From the NCBI GenBank assembly GCA_902800435.1, contig CADCEQ010000004.1:47011-111010 (forward strand): a DNA stretch of 64,000 bases, read 5' to 3'. The translations under genes were made by a program, and so were the position numbers. This DNA is from an uncultured Prevotellaceae bacterium. Lineage in GTDB: Bacteria; Bacteroidota; Bacteroidia; Bacteroidales; Bacteroidaceae. Position 1 is the stretch's first letter, and each line of letters opens with the position of its first letter. The notes below the pieces were generated by a model. It was not told the DNA's origin. It did no database searches and was given only the letters and a program-made list of their open reading frames with translations. Positions 1-7,832 of this stretch are shown here, piece after piece.

Positions 1-1
1 T

Positions 2-778
2 ATCCTCCAGTACGTGCAGACCGACGAGACGATGAGCAACATACCGCGGATGATTCAGCAGTATATCCATGAGAACATCGACATCAACCAGCTGAAGAAA
101 CTCGTGACTCAGGACGGCTTCATTGAAACGGTTAAGTCGGCCATCCCCAAGGTGTGGGCCGTTATATCGCAGAGCATCAGCATCGTCTCGAGCGTCTTCT
201 CCCTGACGATGGTAGTCCTCTACACCCTATTCATATTGTTAGACTATGAGGAGATTTCCAAGGGTTGGTCGCAACTGCTGCCCCGCCGCTACCGTCCGTT
301 TGCCAAGCGCCTGGTGGCCGACGTCGAGGAGGGTATGAACAAGTACTTCCGCGGGCAGGCTCTGGTAGCACTCTGCGTGGGCATCCTTTTCAGTATCGGC
401 TTCACTATCATCGACTTCCCGCTGGCTGTCGCCCTTGGTATGTTCATCGGCCTGCTCAACATGGTGCCCTACCTCCAGCTCCTTGGCTTTATTCCAACCA
501 TCATCCTGGCCATTGTCAAGGCAGCCGATACGGGACAGAACTTCTGGCTCATCATGCTCATGGCCTTGGTGGTCTTCGCCGTGGTGCAGATTATCCAGGA
601 TACCGTCCTTGTTCCGAAGATTATGGGTCACGTCACGGGACTCAACTCCGCCATCATTCTGCTGTCGCTCAGTATCTGGGGCTCGCTTCTCGGTATCCTC
701 GGCATGATTATCGCCCTGCCGATGACAACACTGCTCATCAACTACTATCAGAAGTACATTATTAAACAGAGTAAATGA
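2..778 (+). CDS. AI-2E family transporter, 5'-truncated by the window edge
   Basis: The reading frame is open to the window edge (an in-frame GTG lies at 14 but no stop precedes it), so the true start is outside the window. The visible ~258 residues contain an amphipathic N-terminal stretch, then several hydrophobic segments typical of the C-terminal half of the AI-2E/PerM (formerly DUF20) membrane family, including a Gly- and Pro-rich GLLNMVPYLQLLGFIPT stretch and a final membrane segment followed by a short basic tail. Members of this family are implicated in export of autoinducer-2 or in ion/proton antiport; the substrate cannot be told from sequence. The gene converges on the GH127 gene and is followed by a strong hairpin. 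Family assignment is fairly secure, function is not. Confidence 0.85.
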   Translation: MLQYVQTDETMSNIPRMIQQYIHENIDINQLKKLVTQDGFIETVKSAIPKVWAVISQSISIVSSVFSLTMVVLYTLFILLDYEEISKGWSQLLPRRYRPFAKRLVADVEEGMNKYFRGQALVALCVGILFSIGFTIIDFPLAVALGMFIGLLNMVPYLQLLGFIPTIILAIVKAADTGQNFWLIMLMALVVFAVVQIIQDTVLVPKIMGHVTGLNSAIILLSLSIWGSLLGILGMIIALPMTTLLINYYQKYIIKQSK

Positions 779-787
779 GCCTGAAAG

Positions 788-842
788 TTTGCTCCGGGCA
801 AACGCTGCGTTTACCCGGAGCAAAGAGGGCGTTTACCCGGAG
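788..842. terminator. Hairpin between convergent genes with an extra copy of one arm
   Basis: 17-base arms (788-804 and 808-824) pair with one mismatch (C799/A813) and a 3-base loop. A further 14-base copy of the right arm core (GCGTTTACCCGGAG, 807-820) recurs at 829-842. The element lies between the transporter gene (+) and the GH127 gene (-), so it may terminate both. There is no long T run. Confidence 0.6.
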
Positions 843-863
843 TAACACCGGAATGTATCCCGA

Positions 864-3800
864 CTATCTTATTATTGTCTTTTTCCCGTTGTTGATGTAT
901 AGTCCTTGACGGGTGGGATTTGTCTTGACGCCGCTGAGGGTGTAGTAGCCGTCGTGCGACTGAATGGCAGGATTCAAATGGCTGATGCCAGTGGTCAGCG
1001 TCACATACTGCTCCACATCCTCAACGAACTGGATATCGAGGATGTCGCTCTTGCCCGTTGTGGAGGTCAGGCCGAAGATGGTCTGGCCCATGCATACCGA
1101 GGGGCGGTCGCCGCTGAAGTTGTCGTAGAGGTTGCTCTTCGTCAGGTCCCAGGCGATGACCTGCTGTTTCTGGCCGTCGATGGTGACCTCGCTGACGGTG
1201 GTGGGAGCCACCTGCGAACCCTTGTTCGTGCCGTTGAGCCACCAGAGGTAGCTGGCGCCGGTGGTTGTCTTGAGGTTCGTGCCGCGTACGACGAGATACT
1301 TCTGCGCACTGGCGATGGTATAGTCAAGGTTGCCGTAATTCAGCGTCAGCGCCACATTGTTGGCACCCGTCCCGGCATTGACGTGGATGATGTTCTGCTT
1401 CGTGTCGTAGGTGATGTTCGAGGCACTGACACGGTTTCCGTCGCCCGTCGTCCACTGGTTACAAACGAACTTGTAGCGGTCGGGGTTCTCCTCGTAGCCG
1501 CTCATCAGGCGCATGTAGTAGAGGCCGGGAATGAGCGTTGACGACGAGGCCGTCAGGCGCACGACGAACTTCTCCTTGGCGTTGCCGTCGTTGTCGACAG
1601 CCAAGGCGGTAGGGATGGCGTACTCCACGTTATAAAAACCGTTCTCGGCATCCTTCACCGACGAGGCCACGGTGATGTCGGCAATCTTCTTGCCGTCAAC
1701 GGAGAGCGTGCCCTTGCGGCCTTTGTCGGCCGTGGTGAAGCGAAGCATGACGGCGAGGCTGTCCTTCACACCTTTCTTATTATAGAGCGTATACTGGATG
1801 TAGCCGTTGGCGCGGGCGTCGCGGTAGGCTTCGCCGTTGTAGTTGCCCGTGGTCGACTCGCTGGAGTACTTGACCTCGTGGCCGGCCTCGCTCTGCTGTT
1901 CGCCGGGAGCCACGAAGTCGAGCGTGCGCTCGGCCAGTGCGGCGGCGGCATTCTCGTCGGCTGCCATCGAGCTCTTCTTGAAGTTCTCCTCGGTCTGCTG
2001 GTACCAGTAGCAGGCGTAGCGGGCGTGGTGGATCTTGTAGAAGGGTACAAGCTTGAGCGTCGACCACTTGTAGCTGTCGATGCCGGGACGGCTGACATCG
2101 ATTGTGAACGTCAGCTCAGGCGTGCGCAGACGCTCGATGCGGCTCAGCACGTCGGCGCGGTTGCCGATGAGCATCGGAGCCGTCGTCAGCTTCTTCGACG
2201 AGGCCATCGAGCCAGGGGCGTGGTCCATACGACCGGCACCGGCATACTCGTTCTGCAGCTTCTCGCCGTCGGAAGTCTGGGCAGCCAAGAGGATGGGACC
2301 GTACTTGAAGGCGATATAGTCGGTGTAATTGGGGCACGTCTCGTAGCGCAGCTCCATGGGCAGGCTGACCTCTATCTTGTCGCCCTCGGCCCAGTCGCGG
2401 CTGACGGTGGCATAGCTGGCGGTGCCCTGCTTGACGGTGATGTCAACGGGCTGACCGTTGACCGCAATGGCAAAGCCCTCGCCCACCCACTGCGGGTGAC
2501 GGATGGCCACGGTGTAGTGGCCGGCCTTGCCGATGGTGAGGGTCGTCGCCTGCTGGTCGGGGAAGGCGGTCTCCTGGGTGACGACAAAGTCGTCGCTCAC
2601 GAGCGAAGAGGGGGTGAAGAGGTTGACGTAGAGCGTCTCCTTGCCGTCGTGGCTGTAGATGAAGTGACCGTACTTGGAGTGGTTCTCCATGCCCGTGCCC
2701 ACGCAGCACCACATGCCCTGGTTCACCTTTGAGTAGATGCGGTAGCCCTGTGGGCGCAGGGTGGTGAAGTAGACGTAGCCGCCGGTCTCAGGGTCCTGGG
2801 TCGAGAGAATGTGGTTCCACGTGGCCTGCTCGTAGAAGTCGACGTACTTGGCATCGCCGGTGCGGTCGGCCAGCATCTCACTGAGCTTCAGCATGTTGTT
2901 CGTGTTGCACGACTCGGGTCCGTCGAGCTGGTCGATGTAGCGGTTGGAGTTGCTCTTCGACAGGAAGTGCTCGCCAACAGAGTTGCCGCCGATGCAGACG
3001 GTGCGGTTCTTGGCCACGTCGGTCCAGAAGTTCTCGGCGGCCTTGCGGTAGGTCGTTGCCGTCTGGTCAAGCTCGTAGATGCGCTCAAAGCCGATGTACT
3101 TCGGCACCTGCGTGTTGGCGTGCTTGCCGTCGAGGAACGTGGTGTTGAGCGTCTGCATGTTGTTGATCATGTCCTTGTGCGAGTATTTCTTGGCCGCCGT
3201 CAGGTACTTCTTGTCGCCAAAGAGCTGGTAGGCGTCGAGCAGCGTCTCGTTCATGCCGCCGTGCTCACAGCCGAGGAAGCCCTGGAAGGCGCTCTCCGAC
3301 ACCTTCGCCACGAGGTTGACGCTCCAGTCGGCCATCTTGTGGAACAGCTCCTTGGCCACGTCGCTATGGGCGTAGACGTAGGCATCGCGCAGACCGGCCA
3401 GCACCTTGTGCTGACAGTAGAACGGCACCCAGCCCCAGTTGCCCTGAATCTTCGACAGGTCGCCCTTGTAGAGGGCCTTCCACGAGTCGTTGATGGGCTG
3501 GCCGCCGATGAAGCCGTAAAGCCCCTCGGTGTTCTGGTCGTACTGGTCCTGGCAGTCCTTCAGTACCTCGAGCATATAGTCCAAGCGCTCCTTCAGCTTC
3601 GTGCGCTGCGCCTCGTCGTGCGAGGCGGCGTAGGCCATGGCCAGTGCCGACACATAGTGGCCGCCGACGTGGCCGCTCAGGTCGAAGCCCGCGTCGCCGC
3701 CCCAGTTGGGGAAGTTGGGGTGCTTCGTCAGCCAGTTATAGTACTTGCTGGTCTTGTCGGTGGTCGATGCCAGTCCGGCCTGGCGCACGAAGGGCGTCAG

Positions 3801-3983
3801 CAGGCGGTTGACGTCGTACTTCATCAGCAGTTCGATGTTCTTGTCCAAGGCGGTTTTCATTGGCCCGTCGAGCAGGGTGACCTCCTGCAGGTCGAAGTGC
3901 TTCGGGTAGAGTAGGCTCTGGGCCTGGGCGCTAATGCATAATATGGTGGCCAGACCTATGGTTAGCAATCTCTGTCGTTTCAT
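864..3983 (-). CDS. GH127 family glycoside hydrolase (probable beta-L-arabinofuranosidase), secreted
   Basis: 1039 residues with a Sec signal peptide (about 1-22). Residues ~25-620 match the GH127 fold. The zinc-site residues known from Bifidobacterium HypBA1 are visible: Glu357 and Cys359 in GPESCNTNNM and Cys426-Cys427 in GMWCCVGTG; Cys426 would be the unusual cysteine nucleophile, and Glu338 (GEHF) is a likely acid/base. Family members release beta-L-arabinofuranose from arabinosylated glycans or glycoproteins. A C-terminal extension (~640-1039) is beta-rich and ends in a tag-like stretch (LSGVKTNPTRQGLYINNGKK, then TIIR) shared with other secreted proteins here. It has its own promoter in the divergent region at 4017-4047. 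The family call is strong; the exact substrate (arabinoxylan, pectin or extensin) is open. Confidence 0.9.
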   Translation of the reverse strand: MKRQRLLTIGLATILCISAQAQSLLYPKHFDLQEVTLLDGPMKTALDKNIELLMKYDVNRLLTPFVRQAGLASTTDKTSKYYNWLTKHPNFPNWGGDAGFDLSGHVGGHYVSALAMAYAASHDEAQRTKLKERLDYMLEVLKDCQDQYDQNTEGLYGFIGGQPINDSWKALYKGDLSKIQGNWGWVPFYCQHKVLAGLRDAYVYAHSDVAKELFHKMADWSVNLVAKVSESAFQGFLGCEHGGMNETLLDAYQLFGDKKYLTAAKKYSHKDMINNMQTLNTTFLDGKHANTQVPKYIGFERIYELDQTATTYRKAAENFWTDVAKNRTVCIGGNSVGEHFLSKSNSNRYIDQLDGPESCNTNNMLKLSEMLADRTGDAKYVDFYEQATWNHILSTQDPETGGYVYFTTLRPQGYRIYSKVNQGMWCCVGTGMENHSKYGHFIYSHDGKETLYVNLFTPSSLVSDDFVVTQETAFPDQQATTLTIGKAGHYTVAIRHPQWVGEGFAIAVNGQPVDITVKQGTASYATVSRDWAEGDKIEVSLPMELRYETCPNYTDYIAFKYGPILLAAQTSDGEKLQNEYAGAGRMDHAPGSMASSKKLTTAPMLIGNRADVLSRIERLRTPELTFTIDVSRPGIDSYKWSTLKLVPFYKIHHARYACYWYQQTEENFKKSSMAADENAAAALAERTLDFVAPGEQQSEAGHEVKYSSESTTGNYNGEAYRDARANGYIQYTLYNKKGVKDSLAVMLRFTTADKGRKGTLSVDGKKIADITVASSVKDAENGFYNVEYAIPTALAVDNDGNAKEKFVVRLTASSSTLIPGLYYMRLMSGYEENPDRYKFVCNQWTTGDGNRVSASNITYDTKQNIIHVNAGTGANNVALTLNYGNLDYTIASAQKYLVVRGTNLKTTTGASYLWWLNGTNKGSQVAPTTVSEVTIDGQKQQVIAWDLTKSNLYDNFSGDRPSVCMGQTIFGLTSTTGKSDILDIQFVEDVEQYVTLTTGISHLNPAIQSHDGYYTLSGVKTNPTRQGLYINNGKKTIIR

Positions 3984-4016
3984 CTGTTTTTCGCTTTTAG
4001 TTACTTGTTTTGGCTA

Positions 4017-4047
4017 CAAAAGTACGCATTTTCCGCGAAAAAGCAAA
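4017..4047 (-). promoter_or_regulatory. Bacteroidota-type promoter of the GH127 gene
   Basis: On the minus strand TTTG (4044-4047), 19 bases, then TACTTTTG (4017-4024), matching the Bacteroidota -33/-7 consensus. It lies ~34 bases ahead of the GH127 start. Confidence 0.7.
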
Positions 4048-4064
4048 CAATAAGAGGGAAACAT

Positions 4065-4096
4065 TTTGGCGGTTAGCGCGAAAAACAGTAATTTTG
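4065..4096 (+). promoter_or_regulatory. Bacteroidota-type promoter of the 4149 lipoprotein gene
   Basis: TTTG (4065-4068), 20 bases, then TAATTTTG (4089-4096), divergent from the GH127 promoter. Confidence 0.7.
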
Positions 4097-4148
4097 CAGC
4101 CTGAAACGACAACGAGAGACTTCTTTGAGACAAATAAAACATTAGAAA

Positions 4149-4769
4149 ATGAAGAAAGACAAGCTGAGAATGATGGCAATAGCCGCAAGTGCTTTGCTGT
4201 TGACGACGGGTTTTACGGCCTGTGGTGGTGACGATGACGACGACCCCATTCAGGAGACTGAGGAGCAGAAGTCGTACTTCGACCGCGAACTGGAAACTGC
4301 CGATGTGACCTACGAGGTGAGACTGGGCAAGGACGAACTGAGCCTTTATGATGTGGAAGTGGAATACCGTGGCGATGACAAGAAGGACAACACCATCACG
4401 ATGACCAATGCCACGTGGAGCAAAACATACCATCTGACCAAGGCTTCGCTGCCCGGTGACTTCGTGCTGCGTGCTAGACCGAAACTGAAGGAAGGTCTGC
4501 AGTTGGATAAGGATGCTAAGTTCGAAGTGGGCTGCATCACGAAAATTATCGTGAAGGTGAAAAACAAGTATGGCCGTCTCATCTGCGATGTCGACGGTAT
4601 GGGATTGGTGCAGACCGATTTCGTGACGATGACCACAGAGCAGATCGTGAATCCGTGGAGCTCGTGGGCCTCAGATTTGATGGGCTCGCTGTTCAGCCAG
4701 GATAAGAAAACAGTCGAGGTGTACGATAATAAGATAGTCTACAACGACATGACACAGCGCTACTGGTAA
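4149..4769 (+). CDS. Hypothetical surface lipoprotein
   Basis: 206 residues. A signal peptide ends in a lipobox with Cys25, followed by GGDDDDD, which resembles the acidic lipoprotein export signal that sends Bacteroidota lipoproteins to the cell surface. The rest is soluble and of mixed charge with several beta-prone stretches; I do not recognise a domain. It stands alone between a divergent GH127 gene and a convergent GH51 gene, so a link to glycan use is only by position. Its stop codon is part of a perfect 74-bp palindrome. Confidence 0.75.
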   Translation: MKKDKLRMMAIAASALLLTTGFTACGGDDDDDPIQETEEQKSYFDRELETADVTYEVRLGKDELSLYDVEVEYRGDDKKDNTITMTNATWSKTYHLTKASLPGDFVLRARPKLKEGLQLDKDAKFEVGCITKIIVKVKNKYGRLICDVDGMGLVQTDFVTMTTEQIVNPWSSWASDLMGSLFSQDKKTVEVYDNKIVYNDMTQRYW

Positions 4770-4840
4770 TGCCGCAGAGGTAAGACGAAGGGGAGGGAAC
4801 CGGCCGGTTCCCTCCCCTTCGTCTTACCTCTGCGGCATTA
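4767..4840. terminator. Perfect 74-bp palindrome between convergent genes
   Basis: 37-base arms with no mismatch and no loop (centre between 4803 and 4804; core GGGAACCGGCCGGTTCCC). The palindrome includes the TAA of the lipoprotein gene (4767-4769) and the TAA of the GH51 gene (complement of 4838-4840). It would act as a very strong hairpin in either transcript; there is no T run. It may also be an assembly fold-back artefact. Confidence 0.75.
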
Positions 4841-6853
4841 TTTCTTGACCTTGTAGATGCGGAACGACATGGCGGGCACGTCGTCAAGCAGCAGGGTGGC
4901 CTTCTTGCCGGCGTCGAGCTTCAGGCTGCCGGTCTTCGGCGTGATCTTCTCAGGCTGGTCGAGTGTGTTCTCGTCGTCCATCGAACCGTTGTGGCTCAGG
5001 GTGATGGTCTCGGCCGTGCGCTCGCCCTTCATGCCGGTGAGCTGGATGCTGACGGGCTGAGCCTGCTTCGACGTGTTGACCACCTTGACGATGACCTCGT
5101 TGGTGCTTTTCTCAAAGACAGCCGAGGCGAACAGACCGTCCTGACCGTCCTGTCCAGCCACGGGCTTCTTGTCCATCGTCAGCGACAGCACGTTGCTGCC
5201 CTTGTTCATGGCAAAGAGTTGCTGCACGTAGTAGCTGACCGATTTGAACGAGCGCAGGTTGTCGTACCAGATGGCATCGGGACGCCACTGCCAGCCCTCG
5301 ACGTGGGCGAAGAGCGGGGCGTAGGTGGCCATGTGGACGATGTCGGCATTGCGCTCGATGCCCGTCATGTGGGCAGCCTCATAGAGCGACGTCTCGAAGT
5401 GGTTCCACTTCTTACCGGCTCCGTGGCAGGCATACTCGCCGGCAAACACGCGGGGGCCCTTGCGGTCATACGTGTCGTAGCGCAGGCCGTGGCTGAGGAA
5501 CCACTTCTCGTTGCGGTAGTAGTGCTCGTCGTAGAGATCGACTTTCAGCTCCTTCATGCGGGGCTGCAGCAGGTCGAAGTCCCAGCCCTCGCTGTTCGGA
5601 CCGGTGGTGCCGATGAGCTTCAGCGTGGGGTATTTGGCGCGCAGGGCGGCATTGAACTTCTTCAAGCGCTCGGTGAAGACGGGGCCGTAGCCGCCGTGCT
5701 TCTCGTCGTAGTCCCACTGCTCGTTGCCGACGCCGAGGTACTTCAGGTTGAACGGTGCGGGATGGCCCATGTCAGCGCGCACCTTACCCCACTTCGTCGT
5801 GACGTCGCCATTGGCAAACTCCACGAGGTCGAGGGCATCCTGGATGTAGTCGTCGAGCTGGTCGACGGGCACGTGTACGCCGGGCTTCGTCGGATCAGGG
5901 TTCTGGAACTGGCACGACAGTCCGCATGAGATGACGGGCAGGGGCTCGCATCCGAAGTCCTCGCAGAGCTGGAAGAACTCAAAGAAGCCGAGGCCGTACG
6001 ACTGGTAGTAGTCGGGGAAGTAGCGCTGGGTGAAGGTGTAGTGCCAGCGGTTCTCGTTGAGCGGACGGTTCTCGACGGGGCCGACCGAGTTCTTCCACTG
6101 GTAGCGGGTCTCGAGGTCGGTACCCTCGACAATGCAGCCACCGGGGAAGCGGAACACGCCGGGCTTCATGTCGAAGAGGGCCTGTGCCAGGTCCTGGCGC
6201 ATGCCGTTCTCACGGCCTTTCCACGTCTTGACGGGGAACAGGCTGACGTGCTCAACGTCGGTGGTCACCTTGGAGTCGCCCCACACGCGGAGGTGAGCCT
6301 TGTCGAAGGTGCGACGGGGCTTCAGGATGGCGGTGTATTTCTTCCACTCCTTGCCGCTGACGTCCACGCCGGCGTTGCCGAGTTTCTGGTCGTCGTTCAT
6401 CGTGGCGTTGTCGACGATGTCGACATACAGCTTGGCCTTGCCGCCGTCGGGCACGCGGGCCCAGACGGAGAAGCGGTACTCCTCGCCGCCCTTCACGCCC
6501 ATGCCGAAGAAGCCGCGGTTCTCAATCATCGTATGCTTGTCGCTATGGCCCGACGGAGCCAAGCGCACGTAGTGGGGGTTGCGCTCGAAGGGACCGTCGT
6601 CCTTCAGCGTCACCTTGCCCGAGATGTCCCAGCCGGCAAAGTGGTTGGGGAACTCGAACGAGCGGTTCATCACCAGTTCGGCATAGAGGCCGCCGTCGGC
6701 AGCGTAATTGATGTCCTCGAAGAAGATGCCGTACATCGTCGACTGCACGGGGGCACCGAGCTTCTTGGTGTTGACATCCATCACATGGGTCTGTGCCGAA
6801 GCACAGAGTGTCGCCGAAAGAGCTACGGCGCAGGTAAAGAGTCTTAGTTTCAT
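4838..6853 (-). CDS. GH51 alpha-L-arabinofuranosidase, secreted
   Basis: 671 residues with a Sec signal peptide (about 1-20). Residues ~50-210 look like a carbohydrate-binding (CBM4-like) module, the barrel covers ~230-520, and a C-terminal beta domain follows. The GH51 acid/base Glu378 is in GVGNEQWDYDE and the nucleophile Glu473 is in FAGEYACHG. The enzyme removes alpha-L-arabinofuranosyl side chains from arabinoxylan or arabinan; the signal peptide places it in the periplasm or at the surface. It lies 30 bases after the nuclease gene and 34+30 bases downstream of the hybrid regulator gene, so the three probably form one transcription unit. Strong family call. Confidence 0.93.
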   Translation of the reverse strand: MKLRLFTCAVALSATLCASAQTHVMDVNTKKLGAPVQSTMYGIFFEDINYAADGGLYAELVMNRSFEFPNHFAGWDISGKVTLKDDGPFERNPHYVRLAPSGHSDKHTMIENRGFFGMGVKGGEEYRFSVWARVPDGGKAKLYVDIVDNATMNDDQKLGNAGVDVSGKEWKKYTAILKPRRTFDKAHLRVWGDSKVTTDVEHVSLFPVKTWKGRENGMRQDLAQALFDMKPGVFRFPGGCIVEGTDLETRYQWKNSVGPVENRPLNENRWHYTFTQRYFPDYYQSYGLGFFEFFQLCEDFGCEPLPVISCGLSCQFQNPDPTKPGVHVPVDQLDDYIQDALDLVEFANGDVTTKWGKVRADMGHPAPFNLKYLGVGNEQWDYDEKHGGYGPVFTERLKKFNAALRAKYPTLKLIGTTGPNSEGWDFDLLQPRMKELKVDLYDEHYYRNEKWFLSHGLRYDTYDRKGPRVFAGEYACHGAGKKWNHFETSLYEAAHMTGIERNADIVHMATYAPLFAHVEGWQWRPDAIWYDNLRSFKSVSYYVQQLFAMNKGSNVLSLTMDKKPVAGQDGQDGLFASAVFEKSTNEVIVKVVNTSKQAQPVSIQLTGMKGERTAETITLSHNGSMDDENTLDQPEKITPKTGSLKLDAGKKATLLLDDVPAMSFRIYKVKK

Positions 6854-6883
6854 TTGTAGTATGTTTGAAATGTTAATGATTTA

Positions 6884-7798
6884 TCATAGGTTCCAGAGCC
6901 ACTTGATGTTCTCGACACTGGTGTTCTCCACATCCTCCTCAATGGCGTCGGGCAGGTTGCAGAAGAAGTCGATGCCCGTGCGCCGCTCCAGTTCGCGGAT
7001 GTTGATGACGTAGTTGCCGAGCGGGTCGTTAGATCGGTCTTCGCTCAGGTGCTCCGCCCAGAAGGCAAGGGCCTTATAGCCGTTGCCCGATTTACGGAGC
7101 AGGGCCATAAAAAAGTATTTCGGCACAACCAGCCCGTTCCTTAGCTTCGTCATGATAGGGTCTTTCACGCCGCCGTCGCTGTTGACCACATCGATGGTTC
7201 CACCCTTGCAGACGTAGAGTGTGTCCTCTGCCTTCGAACCGGTGCTGATCCAGGAGCGCAGCTTCTTCTCCATCTCCTCCCACAGACCAGCATTGAAGGC
7301 ACTATGCTGGGGTTGCATATTGGTGAGGTAGAACGTCTGGATATTGGCAGCGCTGTTGTAGAGCCGGTCGGCCGACGGGCAGATATGGCCATGGTCGAAG
7401 CCGCTGCCCCAGAAGGGGTCGTAGTCAAAATAGCTGCCTGCGGGCATGTCGGGGTCAAAGGGGTATTGATTGGAGTCGGAATAGTAGCGCTTGGTCTTCT
7501 GCACGCGGTTGGCAGCGTACATCTGGTAGCACGACCATCGCTGCGACCGCTTGTCGCAGTCCCACTCCACACTGTAGTTGATGCCGTACTCATCGTTGGT
7601 GGTATGGATGATGACGATGCTGTTGCCGCCCTTCACCTTCGGAAACTCCAGCCGCTGCAGGGCAGGCTCCCGGCTGGCATCGTTGCGGTTGGCATTGTAT
7701 TCCACGGGTACGTCGACGCCATCGTCGTCATCGCCGCAGGAAACCATAAGGAAGGCTGCGACGACGAGCGGCAAGTATAATCTAATTAGATACTTCAT
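6884..7798 (-). CDS. DNA/RNA non-specific endonuclease (NUC1 type), lipoprotein
   Basis: 304 residues. The lipobox is VSCGDDDD with Cys21, implying a surface or outer-membrane lipoprotein. The nuclease core (~85-270) carries FDHGHICPSADR, the family's DRGH motif in a DHGH variant; His138 would be the general base, and N/Q/E residues of the NMQPQHSAFNAGLWEEME stretch would bind the metal. Family members cut DNA and RNA without sequence preference and usually serve nutrient scavenging or attack. Its place between a hybrid sensor gene and GH51 is unusual: it could be co-regulated with arabinan/xylan use, or simply share the transcript. Family call strong, biological role inferred. Confidence 0.88.
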   Translation of the reverse strand: MKYLIRLYLPLVVAAFLMVSCGDDDDGVDVPVEYNANRNDASREPALQRLEFPKVKGGNSIVIIHTTNDEYGINYSVEWDCDKRSQRWSCYQMYAANRVQKTKRYYSDSNQYPFDPDMPAGSYFDYDPFWGSGFDHGHICPSADRLYNSAANIQTFYLTNMQPQHSAFNAGLWEEMEKKLRSWISTGSKAEDTLYVCKGGTIDVVNSDGGVKDPIMTKLRNGLVVPKYFFMALLRKSGNGYKALAFWAEHLSEDRSNDPLGNYVINIRELERRTGIDFFCNLPDAIEEDVENTSVENIKWLWNL

Positions 7799-7832
7799 GT
7801 TGGACTGTTATTATAGGTTGTGAAGTTACGTT

